A stretch of DNA of 64,000 nucleotides, from positions 310,001 to 374,000 of the forward strand of contig NZ_JABMKV010000001.1 in NCBI RefSeq assembly GCF_013204825.1. The letters are read 5' to 3'. This DNA comes from Pedobacter boryungensis (GTDB taxonomy: Bacteria; Bacteroidota; Bacteroidia; Sphingobacteriales; Sphingobacteriaceae). Positions 17,275 to 27,729 of this stretch are shown in pieces (position 1 is the stretch's first letter; each line of letters begins with the position of its first letter). The position numbers and the translations under genes are program-made. The notes below the pieces were generated by a model. The model worked only from the letters and a program-made list of their open reading frames with translations, was not told the DNA's origin and searched no databases.

Positions 17275-17973
17275 ATGATAAAAATTGAAAATCTGGAAAA
17301 AGTTTACAAAACAGAAGAAATCGAAACTACTGCGTTAAATGGAATTAATCTTCATGTGAAAGAAGGAGAATTTGTTTCTATTATGGGACCTTCGGGTTGC
17401 GGAAAATCAACTTTATTGAACGTAATGGGCCTTTTAGATAAACCTGAAAGTGGTAGCTATAAATTTGTAGAAACTGAGCTGCTAACCTTAAATGATAGAG
17501 AGCGTTCGAATTTTAGAAAACGTAATATGGGTTTCGTGTTTCAGAACTTCAATTTAATTGATGAATTAACGGTGTTTGAAAATATTGAATTGCCTTTAAT
17601 TTATAACAAAGTTCCTGCAGGTGAGCGTAAAAAATTAGTAAATGAAATTATAGGCCGAATGAATATTGTAAATCGTTCAAGTCATTTTCCACAGCAATTA
17701 TCAGGTGGTCAGCAACAACGTGTTGCCGTTGCACGTGCTTTAGTTACCAAACCAAAATTAGTTTTAGCCGATGAGCCGACAGGAAATTTGGATAGTACCC
17801 ATGGTAATGAAGTAATGGAATTGCTGTGTGAGTTAAATGAAACAGGTACAACTATCGTAATGGTAACGCACTCTAGTCACGATGCGAGTTTCTCTAACAG
17901 AATTATCAACCTAAAGGATGGTCATGTAATTTCTGAGAAAATTAATAAAGGAAGAACAGAAGAACTGATTTAA
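17275..17973 (+). CDS. ABC transporter ATPase, MacB/LolD type (first copy)
   Basis: The 232-aa ATPase energises the FtsX-type permeases that follow. Walker A is GPSGCGKST (38-46), the signature LSGGQQQRVAVARAL (142-156), Walker B VLADEP, the D-loop GNLDS, and the switch histidine lies in VTHSS. All catalytic parts are canonical. It is the second gene of the operon, after the adaptor. Confidence 0.96.
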   Translation: MIKIENLEKVYKTEEIETTALNGINLHVKEGEFVSIMGPSGCGKSTLLNVMGLLDKPESGSYKFVETELLTLNDRERSNFRKRNMGFVFQNFNLIDELTVFENIELPLIYNKVPAGERKKLVNEIIGRMNIVNRSSHFPQQLSGGQQQRVAVARALVTKPKLVLADEPTGNLDSTHGNEVMELLCELNETGTTIVMVTHSSHDASFSNRIINLKDGHVISEKINKGRTEELI

Positions 17974-17976
17974 TTA

Positions 17977-18029
17977 AGATAAGAGACCTAGGATTAAAGA
18001 TTTCATCTAAATACTTAATACACATTACA
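17977..18029. repeat. Heptamer-phased leader before permease 1
   Basis: Consecutive 7-mers AGATAAG, AGACCTA, GGATTAA, AGATTTC, then ATCTAAA, TACTTAA, TACACAT (17977-18025), followed by TACA and the ATG. The first four share RGAnnnn; the later words lean to the complementary CT/AC pattern. Part of it (GGATTAAAGATTTCA and TCTAAATACTT) recurs at 30136-30205 before the second ATPase. Confidence 0.65.
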
Positions 18030-20408
18030 ATGTTTAAGCTCAACATAAAAATCGCTTTACGCAATTTGTGGAAGAATAAAACTTCTTCATTTATAAATGT
18101 GATTGGTTTGTCTATTGGATTAGCTGCATGTTTAATGTTGCTGTTATATGTTACTTACGAGTTAAATTTTGATAAACAATCGAAAAATTCAGAGAACATC
18201 TATACGGTAATGACTAATATTCCAGGTGATGATGGAAATATTGCTAATACTTTTGAAGGTTCTACAACTGCACTTGGACCTTTGTTAAAAGCTGATGTTC
18301 CAGAAATTAAGCATTTAGCACGAATGAATTACCTTAAACAAGCTCTAATTGCAGTTGGGGAAAATGGATTTAAGAAATTAGGGAAATTTGCAGAGCCAGA
18401 GATTTTAAAATTATTTGATTATCAGTTTATTACTGGAAGTGCCAGTACTGCATTGCAAAATCCAAAATCAGTTATTCTTACCGAAAGTACAGCAAAAATA
18501 TTATTTGGCTCAACTAATATATTAAACAGGACAGTTAAATATCAGAATAAGGAAGATTTGATGGTTTCTGGAGTAATTAAAGATATGCCAGACAATACTT
18601 CTCCATTATTAAAATTTGATTTCTTAATGCCTTGGGCTTTTTATGAAACTGTGGATCAAAGTGCAAAAGATTTAAACTGGGGGAATTTCAGTTTTGTAAC
18701 AATGCTTTCATTAGATCCTCAAGCTAATGTTGATCAAGTGAATGCAAAAATAGCTAAAGTGGTAAAGGCACATTTAAAGCAAGCCGAGCAACCTTATATG
18801 ATTTATCCTTTTAGTAAACTTCATCTTTATGGTAAGTTTGAAAATGGTAAAAGTATTGGTGGAGATATTGAGCAAATTTATTTGTTTGTTGGATTAGCAT
18901 TTGGAATTTTACTAATCGCTTGCATCAATTTTATGAATATGGCCACGGCAAAGTCTGAGAAACGTGCCAAAGAAGTGGGTATCAAAAAGACTATTGGCGC
19001 AAATAGGTCTTCTTTAATTTTGCAATTCTTAACAGAGTCGATGGTATTAACTTTTATTTCCATAATTGTTGCCATTGCTTTATTAGAAATTCTCTTGCCT
19101 ACCTTCAATAACCTTTTGGGTATTAAATTAAGTATAGGATATTTCAAAGCATCAAGCTGGATGTGGATTTTAGGAATAGTGATTTTAACAGGATTAATTT
19201 CTGGTAGTTATCCCGCATTTTATTTGTCTGCTTTTAACCCAATTCAAACTTTAAAAAAGAAAATCAAATCTGGTGGTCTTTTTGCAATCAACTTAAGACA
19301 AGTGCTCGTTGTTGGTCAGTTTTGTTTTGCAATCGTATTGATTATTTCGACACTGGTGATTTATCGTCAGATACAATTTATAAAAAATAAACCAGTTGGA
19401 TTTGATGTAAATGCACTTGTAGAAATTCCACAAGATGGTGAGTTGAAAACGAAATTTGAAGTCATCAAATCACAATTACTAAAATCAGGAGCTGTAACCT
19501 CAGTGTCGCAATCATCTGTAGGTTTATCACATCGCGGACAAAATTTTGCAGATATAAAATGGGATGGAATGATTAAGGCAGTAAATACACAGCTATTTAA
19601 TCAAGTGAGTACATCATATGATTTCATAAAAACCAATGGAATTAAATTAATAGAAGGAAGAGATTTTTCAGAAAATTTTGCTTCAGATACTGCCGCTATT
19701 ATGGTTAGTGCATCTGCAATTAAGACTTTTGGTTACAAAAATCCAATTGGAAAATCTGTTACTATTTTTGATAGTAAATATACTATTGTAGGTGTTTTTG
19801 ATGATTATGTATGGGATTCTCCCTATAAATCGAATAATCCGATGGTTGTGTTTTTTGATAAAAATAGAACAGGAACAATCACAATGCGTTTAAATGAAGC
19901 AAATTCAATTGCACAAAATATTTCCACAATTACCAAAATCACAAAAGGATTAAATCCGGCTTATCCTACAGAAATTAGCTTCTTAAATTCTATTTATTTA
20001 GAGAAATATAATGCTGAAAAGAAGCTGGGAATTCTTTCTAACCTTTTTGGTGGACTGGCAATTTTTGTTTCTTGTTTAGGGCTATTTGGCTTAGTTGCCT
20101 ATAGCGCAGAGCAAAGGACAAAAGAGTTTGGAGTGAGAAAAGTATTAGGCGCTTCCCTGTTTAATTTGATGCAATTACTGTCATTCTCATTTGTGAAAAT
20201 GATTATGGTTTCCATTGTTATCGCTGTTCCGTTAAGTTATTATTTGATGGGAAAATGGCTAACTAAATTCGAATTTCATACCGAAATAAGCTGGTGGATT
20301 ATACCAATTGCAGCGTTTGGAACTTTAGCAATAGCATTGATTACCATTAGTTTCCAAGCATTTAAATCAGCTAAAGCAAATCCGGTAGATGCTTTAAAAT
20401 ACGAATAA
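18030..20408 (+). CDS. FtsX/MacB-type ABC permease 1
   Basis: This 792-aa permease begins MFKLNIKIALRNLWKNK and ends NPVDALKYE, the frame shared by all seven paralogues here. Helix 1 is at about 17-41, a large periplasmic MacB_PCD domain follows, helices 2-4 lie at about 285-303, 330-352 and 375-397, helix 5 at 424-445, then a second periplasmic domain and helices 6-8 at about 673-697, 720-742 and 753-778. Two coupling motifs are seen, RAKEVGIKKTIGA and RTKEFGVRKVLGA. One chain therefore holds both half-permeases. MacB/Lol-like proteins use ATP to push substrates out of the periplasm rather than across the inner membrane. The substrate is unknown. Confidence 0.93.
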   Translation: MFKLNIKIALRNLWKNKTSSFINVIGLSIGLAACLMLLLYVTYELNFDKQSKNSENIYTVMTNIPGDDGNIANTFEGSTTALGPLLKADVPEIKHLARMNYLKQALIAVGENGFKKLGKFAEPEILKLFDYQFITGSASTALQNPKSVILTESTAKILFGSTNILNRTVKYQNKEDLMVSGVIKDMPDNTSPLLKFDFLMPWAFYETVDQSAKDLNWGNFSFVTMLSLDPQANVDQVNAKIAKVVKAHLKQAEQPYMIYPFSKLHLYGKFENGKSIGGDIEQIYLFVGLAFGILLIACINFMNMATAKSEKRAKEVGIKKTIGANRSSLILQFLTESMVLTFISIIVAIALLEILLPTFNNLLGIKLSIGYFKASSWMWILGIVILTGLISGSYPAFYLSAFNPIQTLKKKIKSGGLFAINLRQVLVVGQFCFAIVLIISTLVIYRQIQFIKNKPVGFDVNALVEIPQDGELKTKFEVIKSQLLKSGAVTSVSQSSVGLSHRGQNFADIKWDGMIKAVNTQLFNQVSTSYDFIKTNGIKLIEGRDFSENFASDTAAIMVSASAIKTFGYKNPIGKSVTIFDSKYTIVGVFDDYVWDSPYKSNNPMVVFFDKNRTGTITMRLNEANSIAQNISTITKITKGLNPAYPTEISFLNSIYLEKYNAEKKLGILSNLFGGLAIFVSCLGLFGLVAYSAEQRTKEFGVRKVLGASLFNLMQLLSFSFVKMIMVSIVIAVPLSYYLMGKWLTKFEFHTEISWWIIPIAAFGTLAIALITISFQAFKSAKANPVDALKYE

Positions 20409-20434
20409 TTGCTAAGTCATAAAAAATTTAAAAC

Positions 20435-22804
20435 ATGTTTAAATTAAACCTAAAAATCGCCTTACGCAACCTTTGGAAAAACAAAGGATTTTCTCTAATC
20501 AATATTGGTGGCTTGGCCATAGGTTTAGCTAGCTGTATGATTTTGTTGATATATGTAGCTTATGAATGGAGCTATGACAAGCAATTTAAGAATAGTGATA
20601 AAACATATGTAGTTTATCAAAATTTAGTTGCTAGCGGAAAGACTTTTAGCTGGCCATGGACACCTAACGTGATGGCTAATGAAGTACAAGAAAAAATTCC
20701 AGGTGTTAAGTATGCATCACATTCTACCTATCCTCGGCCAAACTTAATTACTGTTGGCGAAAATAGGTTAAGCGCTAAAGTAGTTTTCACTGATCCAAAT
20801 TTTCTTAAAATATTAGATTATAAGTTTATTAAAGGCAATTCAAATCAAGTTTTAAAGGATATCAATTCAATTATTCTAACTAAATCTTTTGCCGAAAAGC
20901 TGTTTGGTAATGAAGATCCGATGAATAAAACTGTGAAGCTCGAAAATCAAGATGTCTTGAAAGTTTCGGCAGTAATTGAAGATGCACCAGCAAACAGTAG
21001 CATTGTATTTGAATGTTTAATGCCTTGGACTTTATTCGAAAAACGTGAGCCTTGGGTAAAAGAAAGTAATTGGGGTAATAACATGTGCTTAACATTAGTT
21101 CAATTGCGGGATAATAACCTTTTTTCATCAGCTAATGCCGCTATGGAAGGGATTTATAAACGCAATAGTAAAGACAATGTAGCAGTTGCCTTGTTGCATC
21201 CTTTAACCAAATGGCATTTATATAGTGATTTTGAAAATGGTAAATCTGTTGGTGGCAAAATTGATCAACTTAAGATATTTCTGCTCCTTGCATTTTGTAT
21301 TCTGTTAATTGCCTGTGTAAATTTCATGAACTTATCTACAGCTCGTTCCGAACGACGAGCAAAAGAAGTTGGTGTTCGTAAAGCAATTGGATCTACACGT
21401 AAATCTCTAATTAATCAATTTTTCCTTGAGTCTATTCTTATAACTTTTATTTCTACCGTTTTAGCTTTTATACTAGTAGAAATTAGCTTGCCATATTTTA
21501 ATAATTTATTGAATATTAAATTAACAATTGATTACACCAATAGTGGTTTTTGGATAGCGCTTTTCAGTTTAATGATTTTCACTGGTTTCGTTGCTGGGAG
21601 CTATCCGGCATTATATCTTTCTTCTTTTGAACCAATTAAAGTATTAAAAGGCTTGAAAATTAAGACAGATTCATCAGTTTCTGTAAGGAAAGTATTGGTA
21701 ATTGGTCAGTTTGTTTTTGCTGCTTGTTTAATTATATGTACCGCAGTAATTTATCAGCAACTGAATTATGTAAAGAATAAGCCTATTGGTTATAATCAAG
21801 CTAATTTGATGCAAATAGCTGTTGAAGGCAAAATGCATGATTCTTCTAAACTCGAGTTACTTAAAACACAGCTATTAAAATCTGGTGCTGCAACTCATGT
21901 AACTTCCTTCAGCTCAGATGTAACCGAAGGTGGTAATAATACCACAAATATTGAGTGGGAGGGAAAAAATCCTAAGGAACTGATCTCATTTAACCACAGG
22001 GCAATCGGTAACGACTTTATTGAAACCATGGGTACAGAATTGATGAGTGGTAGAGCGCTTTCGTCTCAACTTAAAAATGATACCAATAATGTAATGCTTA
22101 ATGAGGCTGCAGTGAAAATGATGGGCTTAAAGTGGCCTATTGGTGCAACAATTACATTTTGGGGTAACAAGATGACCAATGTTGGTGTAGTTAAAGATTT
22201 TGTGGTAGAAAGTGCTTATCAAAAGGTTGCCCCAATGATTTTTTACATCGATAACCATAGTGATGCTAGTGTGATGCTTGTTCGTTTAAATCCGGATCAG
22301 AATATCAGTTCATCTTTGGCTCAAATAGACGAAATAGTTAAAGGAATTGAACCTAATTATCCTGTTAATCGCAAGTTTGTGAACGAATCTTTTGAAGTAA
22401 AGTTCCAGGATGAAAAGCTTTTAGGTACACTTTCCAATTGGTTCGGTGGGTTCGCCATTTTTATTTCCTGCTTAGGCTTACTTGGCTTAGCACTTTATAT
22501 GGCCGAACAACGTAAAAAAGAAATCAGTATCAGAAAAGTTTTGGGCGCAACTACAGGTAATATCCTAACACTATTAAATAAAGAATTTATAAAATTAGTC
22601 GCTATTGCAAACCTAATAGCATTTCCTCTAGCTTATATTATCATTAATAAATGGCTTTCTACTTTTGAATATCGAATTTCTATATCCTTTTTGCCATTTG
22701 CATTGGCTATATCAGTCTCCATTGTGATTGCAGTATTAACAGTGAGCATGCAGTTGATAAAGGTGGCTAAAGCAAATCCAATAGACGCATTAAAATACGA
22801 ATAG
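20435..22804 (+). CDS. FtsX/MacB-type ABC permease 2
   Basis: A 789-aa paralogue with the same eight-helix, two-periplasmic-domain plan. The N-terminus (GFSLINIGGLAIGLASC, then YEWSYDKQ) is nearly identical to permease 3, so these two are the most recent duplicates by eye. Coupling motifs are RAKEVGVRKAIGS and RKKEISIRKVLGA. It starts 26 bp after permease 1. No frameshift or catalytic loss is visible. Confidence 0.93.
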   Translation: MFKLNLKIALRNLWKNKGFSLINIGGLAIGLASCMILLIYVAYEWSYDKQFKNSDKTYVVYQNLVASGKTFSWPWTPNVMANEVQEKIPGVKYASHSTYPRPNLITVGENRLSAKVVFTDPNFLKILDYKFIKGNSNQVLKDINSIILTKSFAEKLFGNEDPMNKTVKLENQDVLKVSAVIEDAPANSSIVFECLMPWTLFEKREPWVKESNWGNNMCLTLVQLRDNNLFSSANAAMEGIYKRNSKDNVAVALLHPLTKWHLYSDFENGKSVGGKIDQLKIFLLLAFCILLIACVNFMNLSTARSERRAKEVGVRKAIGSTRKSLINQFFLESILITFISTVLAFILVEISLPYFNNLLNIKLTIDYTNSGFWIALFSLMIFTGFVAGSYPALYLSSFEPIKVLKGLKIKTDSSVSVRKVLVIGQFVFAACLIICTAVIYQQLNYVKNKPIGYNQANLMQIAVEGKMHDSSKLELLKTQLLKSGAATHVTSFSSDVTEGGNNTTNIEWEGKNPKELISFNHRAIGNDFIETMGTELMSGRALSSQLKNDTNNVMLNEAAVKMMGLKWPIGATITFWGNKMTNVGVVKDFVVESAYQKVAPMIFYIDNHSDASVMLVRLNPDQNISSSLAQIDEIVKGIEPNYPVNRKFVNESFEVKFQDEKLLGTLSNWFGGFAIFISCLGLLGLALYMAEQRKKEISIRKVLGATTGNILTLLNKEFIKLVAIANLIAFPLAYIIINKWLSTFEYRISISFLPFALAISVSIVIAVLTVSMQLIKVAKANPIDALKYE

Positions 22805-22828
22805 TTATTAAGCTATAAACCTAAAAAG

Positions 22829-25210
22829 ATGTTTAAATTAAATACAAAAATCGCATTGCGCAACCTTTGGAAAAACAAAGGCTTTTCTTTAATAAATATT
22901 GGTGGCTTGGCTATTGGTTTGGCATCTTGCTTAATGTTGTTATTGTATGTGAATTATGAATGGAGTTACGATAAGCAATATAAGGATGTTGACAATATTT
23001 ATTTGGGTAAACTTAATTTAAAGTTTAACGGAAATGTAGCTACAACCGGAGCTTTACCTTACAAATTAGCAGGTGCTGCATTGCAGGAAATTCCGGGCAT
23101 TAAAGATGCAAGTAGAATTTCTATGGAACAAGGCAATAAATTGTTTAGTAATGGAGAGAATAAGTTCAAATTAAAAGCTCAGTATGTTGATGTTTCTTTT
23201 TTAAAAATACTCAGCTATTCTTTTATTTATGGCAATGCTACAACTGCCTTAAGTGATCCTGGTTCAATTGTTTTAACCAATTCTGCCGCTAAAAAGTTAT
23301 TCGGGAATATTAATCCGATGGGCTTAAGTTTAAAATGGGATAATTTAAAAAATGTTAAAGTTACTGGTGTAATAGAAGATCTTCCTAAAAATCAGAGTTT
23401 ACAATTTGAGGCTTTGCAGCCTTGGTCGTTTTTTGAACAATTAAATCCAGAAGTTAAAACTGCAGGGTGGGGAAGTATTGATTGTTTAACACTGTTTACG
23501 CTGAAAGATAATGTTTCACTAACTACAGTAAATGCAGCTCTGAAAAATTTCATCGTTGCTAAAGAGCCAGAACTTAAGTCTTATATATACGAACCATTTC
23601 TATTTCCTATTGCTAAAACACATTTATATAATGAGTTTCAGAACGGAAAAATAATTGGAGGTAAAATAGATGAAGTAAAGTTATTTTTATTTCTAGCAAT
23701 TATTGTGCTTTTAATCGCTACCATAAATTATATGAATCTTTCTACCGCTCGCTCAGAAAAAAGAGCAAGAGAAGTCGGTGTTCGCAAAGCTTTAGGTTCT
23801 ACCAGAAAATCAATAATGGGGCAATTTATCATAGAATCATTATTAATTTCCTTTTTTGCGATGTTATTTGCCTTCGCTCTTTTAGAATTATCGCTTCCAT
23901 ACTTTAATAATCTTTTAGACATTAATATTGAAATTAACTATTCATCTTATTTATTTTGGTTAACACTTTTAAGTTTAGTTTTAATTACTGGATTTTTAGC
24001 AGGTAGTTATCCAGCATTTTACCTCTCGTCATTTATTCCTGTTAAGGTTTTAAAAGGTTTTAAAAGTAGTGCAGCTTCATTCTCCATTCGTAAAGTTTTG
24101 GTGGTTGTACAGTTTAGCCTTTCAATTTGTATGATTATCAGTGCTATTTTTATTTATAATCAAATTCAATTTTTAAATGATAAACCATTAGGATTTGATG
24201 AAAATAACATGGTTCAACTAGATTTAGAAGGTGAACTAAAAAATCCTTCCAAATTAGAATTATTTAAAACTCAATTAATAAAAGATGGGGCAATTGTTTC
24301 TGCCTCTGAATTTGCAAGTCCATTTACAAATAATGGCTCTATTACTGGCGATATAAGTTGGCCAGGCAAAGCGATAACAGACAAATCTATACTTGATTAT
24401 AGAAGTATTGGATTTGATTTTTCCAAAACTATTGGTGCAAAAATAATTGCAGGGAGAGATTTGTCTCCAAAATTTACAGCAGATACTAGTACATCAATTC
24501 TTTTAAATGAAGCAGCAGTAAAACTGATGAGTTTAAAAAATCCTGTTGGTACTATTATAACTTGGGGCGATAATCCTCCATTAACAGTTGTGGGTGTAAT
24601 TAAGGATTATTTTAGTGTGGGTTTAGGTAAATTGGTTACGCCCTGTATATATTATTACAACATTAAAACAAGCGGTGTACTGTTGTTAAAGTTAAACCCA
24701 AATCAACCATTAAACTTATCATTAAACAAGGTAAAAAATATCAGTCAACAGATAAATCCAGCTTATCCAGCTGAAATTAAATTCATTAGTGAAGGAATGG
24801 CAGAAAAGCTAAAAAGTGAAAGGCTTTTAAGTGTGCTTTCAAATCTATTTGGTGGTTTTGCAATTTTCATTTCTTGTTTGGGTTTATTAGGATTGGCCTT
24901 GTATATGGCAGAACAAAGGAGTAAAGAAATCAGCATTAGAAAAGTTTTAGGCGCAAATATGAGTGATATTTTAGTGCTGTTAAATAAGAATTTTTTAAAG
25001 CTGGTATTGATATCAAATGTAATTGCTATACCGCTAGCTTATATACTAGTTAATAAATGGTTGCAGAAATACGATTTTAAAATAGCAATTAATTATTGGC
25101 CGTTTGTATTGGCTTTGTTAGCGTCTGTTTTTATAGCAGTACTAACTGTGAGCTTGCAAACCTTTAAAGTAGCAAAAGCAAACGCAGTTGATGCCTTGAA
25201 ATACGAATAG
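22829..25210 (+). CDS. FtsX/MacB-type ABC permease 3
   Basis: A 793-aa paralogue starting 24 bp after permease 2, which it most resembles in both membrane blocks: the GGFAIFISCLGLLGLALYMAEQR segment preceding helix 6 is practically the same. The periplasmic domains are clearly more divergent than the membrane parts, as expected if each copy recognises a different partner or cargo. Coupling motifs are RAREVGVRKALGS and RSKEISIRKVLGA. Confidence 0.93.
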   Translation: MFKLNTKIALRNLWKNKGFSLINIGGLAIGLASCLMLLLYVNYEWSYDKQYKDVDNIYLGKLNLKFNGNVATTGALPYKLAGAALQEIPGIKDASRISMEQGNKLFSNGENKFKLKAQYVDVSFLKILSYSFIYGNATTALSDPGSIVLTNSAAKKLFGNINPMGLSLKWDNLKNVKVTGVIEDLPKNQSLQFEALQPWSFFEQLNPEVKTAGWGSIDCLTLFTLKDNVSLTTVNAALKNFIVAKEPELKSYIYEPFLFPIAKTHLYNEFQNGKIIGGKIDEVKLFLFLAIIVLLIATINYMNLSTARSEKRAREVGVRKALGSTRKSIMGQFIIESLLISFFAMLFAFALLELSLPYFNNLLDINIEINYSSYLFWLTLLSLVLITGFLAGSYPAFYLSSFIPVKVLKGFKSSAASFSIRKVLVVVQFSLSICMIISAIFIYNQIQFLNDKPLGFDENNMVQLDLEGELKNPSKLELFKTQLIKDGAIVSASEFASPFTNNGSITGDISWPGKAITDKSILDYRSIGFDFSKTIGAKIIAGRDLSPKFTADTSTSILLNEAAVKLMSLKNPVGTIITWGDNPPLTVVGVIKDYFSVGLGKLVTPCIYYYNIKTSGVLLLKLNPNQPLNLSLNKVKNISQQINPAYPAEIKFISEGMAEKLKSERLLSVLSNLFGGFAIFISCLGLLGLALYMAEQRSKEISIRKVLGANMSDILVLLNKNFLKLVLISNVIAIPLAYILVNKWLQKYDFKIAINYWPFVLALLASVFIAVLTVSLQTFKVAKANAVDALKYE

Positions 25211-25212
25211 AT

Positions 25213-25282
25213 AGTTAAAAGTTAGGAGTTTCAGGTTAAAGACCTAAGCTCATAATTCGAAACTCACAACCTATAACACATT
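25213..25282. repeat. Heptamer-phased leader before permease 4
   Basis: Ten 7-mers in perfect phase fill the gap up to the ATG: AGTTAAA, AGTTAGG, AGTTTCA, GGTTAAA, GACCTAA, GCTCATA, ATTCGAA, ACTCACA, ACCTATA, ACACATT. The left half repeats RGTTnnn; the right half carries AAC at the same 7-nt period. GAGTTTC (25226-25232) and GAAACTC (25259-25265) pair. The next gap (27667-27729) is a diverged copy. Confidence 0.8.
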
Positions 25283-27655
25283 ATGTTTAAACTTAACTTA
25301 AAAATCGCCCTACGCAACCTTTGGAAAAACAAAGGAATTACAGCAATAAATGTTGGAGGATTAGCCATTGCTTTAGCTGCATTTATCTTGGTAATGTTAT
25401 ATGCTACTTATGAAACTAGTTTCGATAAAAAACTTCCAAACTATAAAAATATTTATTTGGTAGGTAGAATATACCCAGATTTTAAAACGAATTACACTGC
25501 TCCGCCGTTGGCTAAAGCAATTAAACAGAATTTTGGTGAAGTAGAAAAAGTTGGAGTTACGAAAGCAGCTGGTTTCGAATTTGCTTTATCAAAAGATGCT
25601 CAAGTTTTTTTTATGAAAAACTGTTTGATTCTAGATTATAATGCAGCGCAGATGTTTGATCTTAAGCCAAGTGGCGGCTTAACCGAACCACATGCAGACA
25701 ATAGATTGATGTATGTAAATAATGAGGGAATGAAAATCCTTTTTCCTCACAAGAAAGACAACAAACCAGAAATTGTTGCAGTAGGAGGGAAATCTTCAGG
25801 CCAAACGGCAACCATAAGTGGTACAATTTTAACCAACCCGCAATCTAACCTTACATTTGATGGTGTAGCCATAGCTAAAGAATTAGATACTTATCTGGAT
25901 TATGGTTACAACAACTACAACACTTATATCCAGGTAAAACCTGGAACAGATATCGAAAATCTGACATCTAAAATAACTTCATTATATAGAAAAGAATTAC
26001 TAAAAGGAGAAACCGATCAAAGCACGATTAATGAAATTAAGGCAATAAATGTTTTTTTAGATCCTTTAAAAAACCTTCATCTTAAACCAAAAGCCGGAAA
26101 TGACGCGAACTATAAAGTGTTAATTGCCATCTCTGTATTGGGATTTTTGATTTTGGTTATTGCTGGCATTAATTTTACGAATTTAAGCATAGCACAAGCT
26201 ACTAAAAGAGCTAAAGAAGTTGGTGTAAAAAAAGTAATGGGTGCGTTTCGTTTGCAATTAACCACTCAGTTTCTATTGGAGATTTTCATGCAATGTTTTG
26301 TAGCCACCTTACTAGGATTAATTTTAGCTGAGCTCGTTTTACCTAAGTTCAATTCCCTTTTTATGGTCGATTTAACCATATGGCGATTTGAAAATAACTT
26401 GTTTTGGCAATTAATACTAGTACTAATCTTTATTACCATTGTTGCAGGATTGTATCCATCATTGGTTTTATCAAAGTTTAATCCGGCTGCGGTTTTAAAA
26501 GGTAATTTTTCTACCACTAAGAAAAGCTATTGGTTAAGAAACGGATTATTAGTAATGCAATTTACCATTGCTGTTATTTTTATTATTGGATTGTTAACGA
26601 TCAATTCACAATTAAAATACATGCGCACACAAGATATTGGCTTTAATACCAATCAAGTGGTTAACATAAAAAACCTTACCTATTTTAATACGGCAAAAGA
26701 TTTTGAACCACTTCGTGAAAAGGTGTTAAAAATTGAAGGTGTAAAATCAGCAACAGTGGCTTCGGAAATTCCTGTGGGTGCAGAGAATGGGTCAAATAGT
26801 TATAGTATTGAAGGACAAGAAGCAAACATAGAATTTCTAGATGTTGATTTTGATTATTTCGAAACCTTAAACATTAAAGTAAAAGAAGGTAGATCATTCT
26901 CAAAAACCTTTAATGCAGATACAGTTAATTCTGCAATTTTAAATGAAAGTGCCATTGCAAAGTACAACTTGAAAAATCCAATTGGAAAAATAATTAGAGG
27001 TTGTAATACCGATTATAAAATTGTTGGGGTGATAAAAGATTTTAAAACCCAAGGCTTTCAAGAAGCTGTAAAACCAACAATATATGCCATGAAAAATCCA
27101 TGTGGAAATAGCAAAACCCAAATTTTGCTAAAAATAGATGAACAGTACATGACATCTGCGTTGGCAGCTTTAAAATCGCAATGGCCTACCATAAATAAAC
27201 GAGATGGTGAAAACTTTAGATATGAGTTTCTAGATGAACTTTATGGTAAACTTTTCAAAAAACAAGAGCAACTTCAATCGGTATTTTTTGTAGCTGCGCT
27301 AATTACAATTTTCATTGCTATCCTAGGTTTATATGCCTTTGCCAAATACATCACCAATGGTAGAATAAAAGAAATCGCAGTGCGAAAAATCCTAGGTGCA
27401 AACGATATACAAATCTTTAAATTAATCAATACTTCGTTTTTTGTAATGGTGATCATAGCCAATTTAATTGCTTGGCCTTTAGCCTATATTTTAATAAAAA
27501 AATGGTTAGCAACTTTTGCTTATCGGATAGATATACCAATGTTACCTTTCGCTCTGAGTGCATTTATCACAATTTGTTTAACAGTAATTACAGTAAGTAT
27601 TCAAGCTAAAAAAGCAGTAAAATCAAACCCGGTAGATGCCTTAAAATACGAATAA
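25283..27655 (+). CDS. FtsX/MacB-type ABC permease 4
   Basis: A 790-aa paralogue of a different subgroup: GITAINVGGLAIALAAF at the N-terminus, then YETSFDKK. The middle segment NGLLVMQFTIAVIFIIGL resembles that of permease 6, not permeases 1-3. Coupling motifs are RAKEVGVKKVMGA and RIKEIAVRKILGA. It is full length with intact membrane segments and is separated from permease 3 by the 72-bp heptamer-phased leader. Confidence 0.93.
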   Translation: MFKLNLKIALRNLWKNKGITAINVGGLAIALAAFILVMLYATYETSFDKKLPNYKNIYLVGRIYPDFKTNYTAPPLAKAIKQNFGEVEKVGVTKAAGFEFALSKDAQVFFMKNCLILDYNAAQMFDLKPSGGLTEPHADNRLMYVNNEGMKILFPHKKDNKPEIVAVGGKSSGQTATISGTILTNPQSNLTFDGVAIAKELDTYLDYGYNNYNTYIQVKPGTDIENLTSKITSLYRKELLKGETDQSTINEIKAINVFLDPLKNLHLKPKAGNDANYKVLIAISVLGFLILVIAGINFTNLSIAQATKRAKEVGVKKVMGAFRLQLTTQFLLEIFMQCFVATLLGLILAELVLPKFNSLFMVDLTIWRFENNLFWQLILVLIFITIVAGLYPSLVLSKFNPAAVLKGNFSTTKKSYWLRNGLLVMQFTIAVIFIIGLLTINSQLKYMRTQDIGFNTNQVVNIKNLTYFNTAKDFEPLREKVLKIEGVKSATVASEIPVGAENGSNSYSIEGQEANIEFLDVDFDYFETLNIKVKEGRSFSKTFNADTVNSAILNESAIAKYNLKNPIGKIIRGCNTDYKIVGVIKDFKTQGFQEAVKPTIYAMKNPCGNSKTQILLKIDEQYMTSALAALKSQWPTINKRDGENFRYEFLDELYGKLFKKQEQLQSVFFVAALITIFIAILGLYAFAKYITNGRIKEIAVRKILGANDIQIFKLINTSFFVMVIIANLIAWPLAYILIKKWLATFAYRIDIPMLPFALSAFITICLTVITVSIQAKKAVKSNPVDALKYE

Positions 27656-27666
27656 GAAAATAAGTA

Positions 27667-27729
27667 AAAGTTAAGGTTTTCAGGTTAAATACCTGGGCAC
27701 GTAACTCATAATCCAAACTATAACACATT
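27667..27729. repeat. Heptamer-like leader before permease 5
   Basis: The gap aligns with that at 25213-25282: both contain a TCAGGTTAAA core, a CCT motif, AACTCA/GCTCA with CATAAT, and CTATAACACATT immediately before the ATG. The 7-nt phase is kept only roughly (GTT spacings 6 and 8). This indicates the leader was duplicated with its gene. Confidence 0.65.
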
